NCBI RefSeq assembly: GCF_007829955.1
Contig: NZ_VIWX01000006.1
Span: forward strand, 124,001 to 188,000
Direction: 5' to 3'
Source: Saccharopolyspora dendranthemae
GTDB taxonomy: Bacteria; Actinomycetota; Actinomycetes; Mycobacteriales; Pseudonocardiaceae
Length of the DNA: 64,000 bases
Below are positions 50,376-57,944 of this stretch, in pieces (position 1 is the stretch's first letter; each line of letters opens with the position of its first letter). A program made the position numbers and the translations under genes. The notes below the pieces were generated by a model. It ran no database searches, was not told the DNA's origin, and saw nothing but the letters and a program-made list of their open reading frames with translations.

Positions 50376-51605
50376 ATGGCGCAGGACATCGTCCCCATCG
50401 AGCTCGGGCTGCCGCAGGGAGACGTCGTCACCCTGTGGGCACCGCACTGGCGCGAAGATGGGGAAGAGTGGGAAGCGTTCCTCGGATACGGGGACGACCT
50501 CTACGGATTCCCCGATCCCGCGCGGCTCGCCGCGTTCGTGCGCACAGCACGGGAGCACGATCTCGACGACCACCCGGCGTGGCACGTGGTGCCCGCGCTG
50601 TCGGCCGTCGAGCTCAGCCCGGACGAGAACCACCAGTTCGACCTGGTCGGCGTCCCGGAGCTCGTCGCGGAGCCGCTGGACACGTGGACCGTCGCCGAGC
50701 TCGCCGAGATCGTCGAGATCACCCGGTCGCTGGCCGAGGTGTGCGAGCTCGACGCCGTCGACGAGGTCCTCGACGCCGCGGACGGCTTCTCCCTGCTCAA
50801 CCAGGGGATGCTGGCCTTCAACGGCCGCGACGGCCAGAAGCGCTGGAACGAGCTGTGCAAGGTCGTGGTGGAGCGCTGGGACGAGGTGCTCGACGCCGTC
50901 GACGGCGTCGTGAGCACTCCGGACGTGCCCGCGGACGCGGTCGCCACCGCCGAGACCGAGCTCGCCGAGGCCACCGAGACCGACTCCGACGAGGAGAGCA
51001 CCCGCTCCGCGCCCTCCGACGACGTGGACGAGATCGACGAGGTCGAACCCGGCTTCTGGGGCGAGATCGGCATCGACCCGATCCAGATCATCACCAGCGA
51101 CAGCGAGCTCTACACGCTGCGCTGCTACCTCGGCGACGACCCGGTCTTCCTCGGCAGCGACGGCAAGATCGACGTGTTCCCCTCGTCGCGCGCGCTGGCC
51201 AGGTTCCTCGCCGACGACGAAGCCGTCGAGAACACCGACCTGGCCCGGGTCGCCACCTGGCAGCAGCTGCGCGACGCGGCCGTCGGAGGTGAGCTCGAGG
51301 TGGAGGTCGAATCCGACAACACCTACGTGCTCAACGGCCTGGACACCGACCTCGCCGAAGGTCCGTCCGAAGTGGACTCCACGCAGCTGGACCTCGCCGA
51401 GGAGCTGCTGCTGGACGCGGCGGCCTGGTCGGGCGACGACAGCGCCGAGAAGGCCCTGCAGTCCTCGGAACGGCTGGGCTGGCTCGTGTCGTTCATCCTG
51501 CGCCCGAGCCCGAACCGGATGCCCCCGAGCGCACCGTTCGACGCCGAGGTCGAGGCCTGGCGCACCCTCGTGTCCCAACTCGAAGACCGCTTCCGCAAGC
51601 ACTGA
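50376..51605 (+). CDS. Conserved actinobacterial protein (Rv3311-like)
   Basis: A 409-residue soluble protein. The start DIVPIELGLPQGDVVTLWAP and WEAFLGYGDDLYGF, AFVRT, DLTDHPAW-like DLDDHPAWHVVP and HQFDLVGVPELVAE blocks match the mycobacterial conserved protein Rv3311 as I remember it. A long acidic linker (residues about 210-250) separates an N-terminal from a C-terminal domain with YTLRCYLGDDPVFLG and a WQQLRDAA segment. No catalytic motif is visible. Start ATG 50376 follows GGAGGTA. Conservation of its place between upp and add suggests a housekeeping function not yet defined. Confidence 0.85.
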   Translation: MAQDIVPIELGLPQGDVVTLWAPHWREDGEEWEAFLGYGDDLYGFPDPARLAAFVRTAREHDLDDHPAWHVVPALSAVELSPDENHQFDLVGVPELVAEPLDTWTVAELAEIVEITRSLAEVCELDAVDEVLDAADGFSLLNQGMLAFNGRDGQKRWNELCKVVVERWDEVLDAVDGVVSTPDVPADAVATAETELAEATETDSDEESTRSAPSDDVDEIDEVEPGFWGEIGIDPIQIITSDSELYTLRCYLGDDPVFLGSDGKIDVFPSSRALARFLADDEAVENTDLARVATWQQLRDAAVGGELEVEVESDNTYVLNGLDTDLAEGPSEVDSTQLDLAEELLLDAAAWSGDDSAEKALQSSERLGWLVSFILRPSPNRMPPSAPFDAEVEAWRTLVSQLEDRFRKH

Positions 51606-51643
51606 CCAGGCGCGCGCGGGGTTCGTGGAGTCGCATCCAGTGC

Positions 51644-51819
51644 GGCGGGTGCCGTTGTTTCAGGTGTGGGACTCAGCTGGCACCGCCGCGGGTTCTCACA
51701 CGCTGTCTGGCGAGTACGCCGCGACGCCGATGTCCACCCCGGGGTAAGCGGAAGACATCAGGAGTGGCGCACGGAGTCCAGACGGCGTGTGCGGTTCCGC
51801 CACCCGCACCGCCAAGCAA
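51644..51819. repeat. 177-bp intergenic repeat, copy 2
   Basis: Same orientation as 29854-30030. It begins 38 bp after the Rv3311-like stop and ends 13 bp before the stop codon of the minus-strand sigma factor gene. No palindromic 70-bp element accompanies this copy. It lies between converging genes. Confidence 0.88.
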
Positions 51820-51832
51820 CGAAATTCCGCGC

Positions 51833-52408
51833 TCACGCGAGAGTGGTGAGCTTTCTGGTGCGCAGGTTCCGCTCGTAGGCCTGCCGCAGCCCCTTCCTCG
51901 CCCGGTAGACCAGCGCCGCCGCGCTGTTGCGGCTCAGGTTGAAGCGGCGGCTCAGCTCCGACGGGGTCTGGTTCTCCACCTCGACCGACCACAGGACCTG
52001 CCGCCAGCGCTTCGGGAGCCGGGCGAACGCCTCGCTCACCCGGGCCCGTTCGAGCTCGCCGTCGGCGGGATCGGTGCAGGACACCGGGTCCTGCGGCGCG
52101 CAGAACTCCTCCAGGTCCGCGGTGAGGAACGTGCGGCGGGACTTGGCGTTCGACGCCGTCGCGAGGTTGCGGATCGTGGTGAGGAGGTAGGCGCGGAACG
52201 CCCGATCCGGACCGCCGCCCCTGCGCAGCACGTCGAGGATCTTGGTGAATGCCTCGGAGACGAGGTCGTCGGCGTCCGACGGGACCACCGCGACTTGCAG
52301 GGCCGTGGTGCGGGCCGCGGTTCTGTGCAGGGCGTAGAGCTCCGCGAACGCGATCGTCGAACCGGCTCGGACGTCGCGCAGCAACATCCGCTCGTCGCCC
52401 GGTGGCAT
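51833..52408 (-). CDS. ECF-type RNA polymerase sigma factor
   Basis: A 191-residue sigma-70 family protein. Region 2 includes AELYALHRTAARTTALQVAV, DADDLVSEAFTKILDVLRRG and FRAYLLTTIRNLA; region 4 reads AFARLPKRWRQVLWSVEVENQ and LSRRFNLSRNSAAALVYRARKGLRQAY. ATG 52408 has a GAGGGG site. Actinobacterial members of this subgroup are usually followed by a zinc-finger anti-sigma domain or gene. Here none is visible and the 3' end abuts a 177-bp repeat, so a downstream partner may have been lost. Confidence 0.87.
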   Translation of the reverse strand: MPPGDERMLLRDVRAGSTIAFAELYALHRTAARTTALQVAVVPSDADDLVSEAFTKILDVLRRGGGPDRAFRAYLLTTIRNLATASNAKSRRTFLTADLEEFCAPQDPVSCTDPADGELERARVSEAFARLPKRWRQVLWSVEVENQTPSELSRRFNLSRNSAAALVYRARKGLRQAYERNLRTRKLTTLA

Positions 52409-52500
52409 CGGGTACCCCTCACTGGCCGCTTGCGAAGATCATCCGACGAGCCGGAGGGGTTGACAAGGCGCGGCTTTTCAGATGGTGATCGAGCGCGGCG

Positions 52501-53265
52501 TCAGGTCCAGGCCGCCCGCCCGCCGGCCAGCGCCAGGACCCGGGAGATCTCACCGGCCGCCGAGCGCAACGGCAGGACGTACTGGCCGGTGGTGGCGAGC
52601 CTGCGGGCGGGGAACGAGATCGCGAGCGTGACCGGCGAACCCGGGCCCAGCACGCGGGCCGCCAGGCACGCCGTGCCCAGCGAGTACTCCTCGGTGTCGG
52701 TGACCAGCGACTGCTCGGGACGCTCCACCAGCTCGCGCAACCCGGTGATGGTGCGCGGCGTGAGGTTCTCCGGCGGGTACCGGTGGAAGTGGTCCGCGCG
52801 CTCGTCCTCGCTCAGCCCGGACAGCAGGCACTTGCCGACCGCGGTGGCGTGCGCGGCCTCCCGGAAGTCCACCCAGGCGTCGACCCTCGGCGCGCGCGGG
52901 CTGTCGACGATCTCGTCGACCTGCACCTCGCCGTCGTGGTAGCGGGCCAGGTAGATCGCGGCCCTGAGATCTTCGCGGAGCTCGACCATGAGGCCGCGGA
53001 TCCTGCCGCGCACCTGCTGCACCAGCGCGGCGTCGTGCAACCCGGTCACCTGCCCGCCGACGATGAACGCGCCGTCGTCCAGCTTGGCCAGATATCCCTC
53101 GTGGACGAGGGTGCGCAGCAGGTGGTACGTCGTCGGCAGCGCCAACCCGGTGCTGCGGGCGAGGGATTTCGCCGTGACCCCGCCAGGATGTTCGCCGACG
53201 ACCTCCAGCAACCGCAGGGCCCGCTGGACCGATGCGATCAACGTGGGTTCGCTGCCCCTACTCAC
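52501..53265 (-). CDS. IclR-family transcriptional regulator
   Basis: A 254-residue IclR protein. The winged helix (ASVQRALRLLEVVGEHPGGV, TGLALPTTYHLLRTLVHEGYL) is at about residues 12-75. The GAF-like effector domain carries HATAVGKCLLSGLSEDE, SLGTACLAARVLGPG and VTLAISFPARRLA. GTG 53265 follows GGAGG by 5 nt; an upstream frame to 53286 adds seven unsupported residues. It is adjacent to add on the same strand but starts after it. Regulation of add or another catabolic pathway is possible. Confidence 0.88.
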   Translation of the reverse strand: MSRGSEPTLIASVQRALRLLEVVGEHPGGVTAKSLARSTGLALPTTYHLLRTLVHEGYLAKLDDGAFIVGGQVTGLHDAALVQQVRGRIRGLMVELREDLRAAIYLARYHDGEVQVDEIVDSPRAPRVDAWVDFREAAHATAVGKCLLSGLSEDERADHFHRYPPENLTPRTITGLRELVERPEQSLVTDTEEYSLGTACLAARVLGPGSPVTLAISFPARRLATTGQYVLPLRSAAGEISRVLALAGGRAAWT

Positions 53266-53365
53266 CTGCGCCTCCAGGCCCCGCAACGGCGAGCAGCTGC
53301 GGGCTCTCCGGCGACACGGCGGTGTGCCGCCGGAGGTCCGCAGCCTAGTGCCCGCAGCGCGCCGG

Positions 53366-54454
53366 TCAGGCCAACATGTCCGAATACTTCGGTTTGATCT
53401 GCTCGTTGATGATCTCCAGCCGCTCGTCGAACCCGAGGAACGACGACTTCATCGCGTTCACCGTGAACCACTGGAAGTCCTCCCAGCCGTAGCCGAAGGC
53501 CTCGTGGAGCGCGGCGAATTCGCTGGACATCGAGCAATGGCTCATCAGCCGGTTGTCGGTGTTGATGGTGACCCGGAAGCGCATCCTGGCCAGCAGGCCG
53601 ATGGGGTGCTCGGCGATCGACGGCGCCGCGCCGGTCTGCAGGTTCGACGACGGGCACATCTCCAGCGGGATCCGGCGATCCCGCACGTAGGAGGCCAGTC
53701 GTCCCAGGTGCGCGGTGCCGTCGTCATCGACCTTGATGTCGTCGACGATGCGCACTCCGTGCCCGAGCCGTTCCGCGCCGCAGTGCTGGATCGCCTCCCA
53801 GATCGAGGGCAATCCGAACGCCTCACCGGCGTGAATGGTGAAATGCGCGTTCTGCTGCCGCAGGTATTCGAAGGCGTCGAGGTTGCGGGTGGGCGGGAAT
53901 CCCGCTTCCGGGCCCGCGATGTCGAAGCCCACGACCTGCGCGTCCCGATACCGAATCGCAAGGTTGGCGATTTCGGTGGATCGCGCGTTCTGCCGCATCG
54001 CGCACAGCAACGTCCCGATTCGGATTCTCTTGCCCGCGGCCTCGGCGCGGCGCTCTCCTTCGCGGAAACCGTCCTGCACCGCTTGCACGATTTCGTCCAG
54101 GGTCAAGCCCTGTTCCTGGAACAGTTCCGGCGCGTACCGGACTTCCGCGTAGACGACGCCGTCGTCGGCGAGGTCTTCAGCTGCTTCGGCCGCTACCCGC
54201 GACAGCGCTTCGGCGGTCTGCATGACCCCCACTGTGTGCGCGAAGGTCTCCAGGTAGCGCTCCAACGAGCCCGAGTCCGCTGCCATCACGAACCACCGCG
54301 CGAGGTCATCGGCGTTGTCGTGCGGCAAGCCGGAATACCCGCCTTCGTGGGCGAGATCGAGGACGGTCTGCGGACGCAGCCCGCCGTCGAGGTGATCGTG
54401 CAGCAGCACCTTCGGCGCCTGCCGGATGTTTTCCAGGTTCACCGGTGTCGACAT
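53366..54454 (-). CDS. add: Adenosine deaminase
   Basis: A 362-residue zinc enzyme converting adenosine and deoxyadenosine to inosine forms. Zinc ligands are His19 and His21 (LLHDHLDGG). Catalytic blocks are GFDIAGPEAGFPP, the proton-shuttle IHAGEAFGLPSIWEAI, ERLGHGVRI with the catalytic histidine, and VTINTDNRLMS with the third-zinc-ligand aspartate. The inner NTDN differs slightly from the common NTDDP. A TAACGT box precedes the ATG by 6 nt. Inosine produced here feeds the PNP encoded at 30 kb. It corresponds to Rv3313c. Confidence 0.93.
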   Translation of the reverse strand: MSTPVNLENIRQAPKVLLHDHLDGGLRPQTVLDLAHEGGYSGLPHDNADDLARWFVMAADSGSLERYLETFAHTVGVMQTAEALSRVAAEAAEDLADDGVVYAEVRYAPELFQEQGLTLDEIVQAVQDGFREGERRAEAAGKRIRIGTLLCAMRQNARSTEIANLAIRYRDAQVVGFDIAGPEAGFPPTRNLDAFEYLRQQNAHFTIHAGEAFGLPSIWEAIQHCGAERLGHGVRIVDDIKVDDDGTAHLGRLASYVRDRRIPLEMCPSSNLQTGAAPSIAEHPIGLLARMRFRVTINTDNRLMSHCSMSSEFAALHEAFGYGWEDFQWFTVNAMKSSFLGFDERLEIINEQIKPKYSDMLA

Positions 54455-54799
54455 GCGACTACGTTACCCGCAGCGTTGGGGTGACTCACACAGTGCCACC
54501 GCATGATCACCCAACGACTTCAGCGCAGTTCAACGGCTATCCACCACTGCGCCGTTCGGGGTTCACAACCCATTGGCCGAAGGGGCTCCGCGAAAAAACT
54601 CACCCGTATGGAGGCAATCACGTTTCTTGGAGCATTCAGTTCCGGTCCACTGATGCGAACAGCCCAATAGCACACCGCCAATCAGACCCAAATGGCCGAT
54701 CAATGTCGCGGAATGTAACGGGGGGCGGCTATGGGCGCGAGAAGAGAGTGGCTACGCTTCTGAGGTCCTCACCCCCCTCGACGAAGGACGCCTCTAGCC
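54455..54799. promoter_or_regulatory. Divergent region between add and the coiled-coil gene
   Basis: 345 bp. The add side carries the leaderless box TAACGT (minus strand, plus 54461-54466), 6 nt before ATG 54454. The other side has a candidate -10 TACGCT at 54753-54758 and an AAGGACG ribosome site (54784-54790). No gene fits in between. Confidence 0.55.
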
Positions 54800-56041
54800 G
54801 TGACCGAGAACATGTCGTTCGACCGCATGCGCAACATGCTCACGCGTGCGGCTGAGATCCGCGAAAGCGAACAGCAGCAGATTTTCGACGCACTCGACGA
54901 AATCCATGCCCGGCTCTCCCCGCTGGAGTCCCTGGGCTCCGTGCGCAAGCGCCTGTCCGAGCTGCCCGACCGCACCGAGGTCAGCGTGCTCGCCGAGCGG
55001 CTCGACGAGGCGCTGTCCAAGCTGGAAGCGCACGACGGTGCACTGCTGGACCTCAAGGGTGCCGTCGAGGCCGTGGTGGACAAGCTCGCCAAGCCCTTCG
55101 CCCAGCTCGACGGCCGTCTCGACGGCGTCGCCGGGCGGATGGACGGCGTGTCCGGCCGCATGGACGGCCTGGAGGACAAGCTCGGCCACATCCACAGCCG
55201 CATGGACGAGCTCGGCGCGCACCTGGACAAGCAGGACAACCGCCTCGAAGCCCTTCCCGCGTCGGTCAACGACCCGATGCGCGACCGCGTCGACTCGCTG
55301 GAGACCAGCCTGCGCGGCCGGTTCGCCGAGATCGACGAGGGCGTGCACGAGCACCTCGACGGAACCCGCGAGGCGCTGCAGCGCGCGGTCACCGAGTCCG
55401 CGGGCAGCACCCAGAAGGACCTCAACGAGGCCCAGAAGGAGCTCGCCGCGTCCCAGAAGGAGCTCGCGGACGCCGTTTCCGGCTCCCGCGACCAGCTGGA
55501 CGCCAAGCTGGACCACCTCGCCGAGCGCCCGGCCGTGGACCCGACCGACAAGCTCAACGACCTGGCCGGACGCCTCGAGGCGCTGACCGACCGGCTGGAC
55601 CAGGTCTCCGGCCGGCTCACCCAGGTCGAGGACAACGTCAACACCCGCATCGACAGCGTCGAGCAGGGCGTCAGCACCCGGTTGGACAACGTCGAGGAGG
55701 GCGTCAAGTCCGGTCTCGGCGAGCTGGGCGGCACGCTGTCCCAGAACCTCTCGCAGCTGTCCGGCACGCTGTCCCAGCGTCCCGACGCCGACAAGCTCAA
55801 CTCCCTGGTCCGCGAGGCCAACGAGGAGAGCGAGCAGCGGCACGCCGGCCAGCTGGACGAGGCCATGGCCACCTTCGCCGAGCTCATCCTCGGCGGCAGC
55901 GCGCAGTCCAGCCCGCCGCCGCCCACCACGCTGCCCCGTCAGCAGCGCCGCGGCCGCTCGAAGAGCGCCAAGCGGGACAACAACGGCGAGAACAAGGCGA
56001 TCGAAGGCGGGGACGAGGACTTCACCGCCGAAAGCGCCTGA
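54800..56041 (+). CDS. Coiled-coil protein of unknown function
   Basis: A 413-residue, highly charged protein. Residues about 10-350 are predicted coiled coil made of degenerate 7- and 11-residue repeats, for example RLDGVAGRMDGVSGRMDGL, QKDLNEAQKELAASQKELAD and LDQVSGRLTQVEDNVNTRID. The pattern resembles apolipoprotein-like or DivIVA/Scy-like structural proteins. The end is Ser/Pro/Lys-rich with a basic RQQRRGRSKSAKR patch and an acidic tail. It has no signal peptide or membrane helix. GTG 54800 has AAGGACG upstream. A role in a cytoskeletal or polar complex is only inferred. Confidence 0.75.
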   Translation: MTENMSFDRMRNMLTRAAEIRESEQQQIFDALDEIHARLSPLESLGSVRKRLSELPDRTEVSVLAERLDEALSKLEAHDGALLDLKGAVEAVVDKLAKPFAQLDGRLDGVAGRMDGVSGRMDGLEDKLGHIHSRMDELGAHLDKQDNRLEALPASVNDPMRDRVDSLETSLRGRFAEIDEGVHEHLDGTREALQRAVTESAGSTQKDLNEAQKELAASQKELADAVSGSRDQLDAKLDHLAERPAVDPTDKLNDLAGRLEALTDRLDQVSGRLTQVEDNVNTRIDSVEQGVSTRLDNVEEGVKSGLGELGGTLSQNLSQLSGTLSQRPDADKLNSLVREANEESEQRHAGQLDEAMATFAELILGGSAQSSPPPPTTLPRQQRRGRSKSAKRDNNGENKAIEGGDEDFTAESA

Positions 56042-56049
56042 CGAGCGTT

Positions 56050-56079
56050 CCGCTCCCCGCATCGCGGTGCGGGGAGCGG
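56050..56079. terminator. Bidirectional terminator between the coiled-coil gene and deoA
   Basis: A perfect 12-bp stem CCGCTCCCCGCA (56050-56061) / TGCGGGGAGCGG (56068-56079) with a 6-nt loop separates two converging genes. Confidence 0.8.
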
Positions 56080-56083
56080 GATC

Positions 56084-57367
56084 TCATCGGTCAGCGGTGA
56101 CCTTGTCGAGAATCAGCGGTGTCGGCTCCACGTCGGCACCGCTGATGTCGTAAGCACCCGCGAGCGCTTCGCGAGCCCCGGCGAGGGTGTCGGGGCGGTC
56201 GGTGCGCAGTTCCAGCAGCGGCTGCCCCTCGGTCACCCGCTCCCCGGGTTTGACCAGGCACAGCACGCCCGCCGCGTGATCGACCGAGTCCTCCTTGCGG
56301 GCCCGGCCCGCTCCCAGCCGCCACGCGGCGAGCCCGACGGCGTAGGCGTCGAGCCGGGTGAGCGCGCCTGACGCGGGTGCGGTGACCGTCTCGACGTGTG
56401 CGGCCTGCGGCAGCTCGGCTTCGGGATCCCCGCCCTGGGCGGAGATCATCCGGCACCAGACGTCGTAGGCGCGGCCATCGGCCAGCACCTCGGCGGGGTC
56501 CACATCGGACACTCCCGCGCGGTCCAGCATCTCTCGGGCCAGAGCCACGGTCAGCTCCACGACGTCCGGCGGCCCACCACCGCGCAGCACCTCGACGCTC
56601 TCGGCGACCTCCAGAGCGTTGCCCGCCGCACGGCCGAGCGGCGCCGACATGTCGGTGATCAGCGCGCTGATGCGCAGCCCGTTGGCGTCCCCGATGCCCA
56701 CCAGGGCGGTGGCCAGCTCCCTCGCCTGGTCCAGGTCCTTCATGAAAGCGCCCGAGCCGCACTTGACGTCGAGGACCAGCGACTCCACGCCTTCGGCGAT
56801 CTTCTTGCTCATGATCGAGCTGGCGATCAGCGGCACGGACTCCACCGTGCCGGTGACGTCGCGCAGCGCGTAGAGCTTGCGATCAGCGGGGGCCAGGCCC
56901 TCGGTCGCCGCGCAGACCACCCCGCCGACGTCGCGCAGCCGGTCCCGGATCTCGTCGGCCGAGAGGTTCGCCCGCCAGCCGGGGATCGACTCCAGCTTGT
57001 CCAGCGTGCCACCGGTGTGGCCCAGTCCCCTGCCCGAGAGCTGCGGCACCGCCGCGCCGCACGCGGCGACCAGCGGCGTGAGCGGCAACGTGATCTTGTC
57101 GCCGACACCGCCGGTGGAGTGCTTGTCCACAGTGGGCCTGCCGACACCGCCGAGCGCGAGGGTCTCACCGGAGGCCACCATCGCGGCGGTCCACCGGGCG
57201 GTCTCCTCCCGGGTCATGCCGCGCAGCAGCACCGCCATGGCCAGCGCGGACATCTGCTCGTCCGCGACATCACCTCGGGTGTAGGCGTCGATGACCCAGT
57301 CGATCTGCTCATCGCTGAGCCGCAGCCCGTCGCGCTTGGCCCGGATCACCTCAACCGCGGAATGCAT
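56084..57367 (-). CDS. deoA: Thymidine phosphorylase
   Basis: A 427-residue pyrimidine-nucleoside phosphorylase that converts thymidine or deoxyuridine to base and deoxyribose 1-phosphate. The phosphate signature is VDKHSTGGVGDKITLPL, followed by SGRGLGHTGGTLDKLESIPGW and the hinge region VLDVKCGSGAFMKDL. GGGPPDVVELTVALA lies in the alpha/beta domain. ATG 57367 follows GAGGAGG. It is the last cistron of the transporter-cdd operon, separated from cdd by a 199-bp gap containing a perfect palindrome. Confidence 0.94.
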   Translation of the reverse strand: MHSAVEVIRAKRDGLRLSDEQIDWVIDAYTRGDVADEQMSALAMAVLLRGMTREETARWTAAMVASGETLALGGVGRPTVDKHSTGGVGDKITLPLTPLVAACGAAVPQLSGRGLGHTGGTLDKLESIPGWRANLSADEIRDRLRDVGGVVCAATEGLAPADRKLYALRDVTGTVESVPLIASSIMSKKIAEGVESLVLDVKCGSGAFMKDLDQARELATALVGIGDANGLRISALITDMSAPLGRAAGNALEVAESVEVLRGGGPPDVVELTVALAREMLDRAGVSDVDPAEVLADGRAYDVWCRMISAQGGDPEAELPQAAHVETVTAPASGALTRLDAYAVGLAAWRLGAGRARKEDSVDHAAGVLCLVKPGERVTEGQPLLELRTDRPDTLAGAREALAGAYDISGADVEPTPLILDKVTADR

Positions 57368-57488
57368 GTCGCCTCCTCACATCACCACTGGTCATCTTCA
57401 CCCGACCTCCGACCCCCTGAACACGCCTGACAGGCGGGGAATCTGAACGCCTCGGCGCGAGCGCGCCGGGAGACACCGTCGTGTGGGT

Positions 57489-57522
57489 GTGGGGGGAAGT
57501 TTTCATGAAAACTTCCCCCCAC
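57489..57522. terminator. 34-bp perfect palindrome between cdd and deoA
   Basis: The two 17-bp halves, 57489-57505 and 57506-57522, are exact reverse complements with no loop (centre TTTTCATGAAAA, outer GTGGGGGG/CCCCCCAC). Located 45 bp after the cdd stop on the minus strand, it could act as a processing hairpin, partial terminator or binding site. The rest of the 199-bp gap holds nothing assigned. Confidence 0.75.
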
Positions 57523-57566
57523 CCCTGGGGTAATGCGGCATGCGCAGAACCACTCCTCAACAGCTC

Positions 57567-57944
57567 CTAGAGCTGGAAGGCGTCGGGGAGGACCTGGGTC
57601 ATCGGGAGCGGGCCGTGCGGGGTGTCGACCAGGCAGTCCGGCCCTCCGAGCTCGTGCAGCAGCTGGCGGCAGCGACCGCAGGGCATGAGCAGGTCCCCGG
57701 TACCGCTGCGGCAGGCGACGGCGACGAAGCGGCCACCGCCGGTCAACCGCAACTGCCCCGCCATCGTGCACTCCGCACACAACGTCACGCCGTACGAACC
57801 GTTCTCGACGTTGCAGCCGGTCACCACGCGCCCGTCGTCGCACAGCGCCGCCGCGCCGACCTGCAGCCCGGAGTAGGGGCAGTAGGCCAGCGCGGCGGCC
57901 TCGACCGCCTTGGCGCGCAACGAGTCCCAGTCGGGCTCCGTCAC
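57567..57944 (-). CDS. cdd: Cytidine deaminase
   Basis: A 125-residue zinc-dependent deaminase converting cytidine or deoxycytidine to uridine forms. Zinc cysteines are Cys56 (LCAE), Cys89 and Cys92 (PCGRC), and the proton shuttle is Glu58. CNVENG (44-49) binds the ribose. GTG 57944 overlaps the stop of the second permease gene (GTGA). The product feeds thymidine/uridine phosphorylase encoded downstream. Confidence 0.93.
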   Translation of the reverse strand: MTEPDWDSLRAKAVEAAALAYCPYSGLQVGAAALCDDGRVVTGCNVENGSYGVTLCAECTMAGQLRLTGGGRFVAVACRSGTGDLLMPCGRCRQLLHELGGPDCLVDTPHGPLPMTQVLPDAFQL

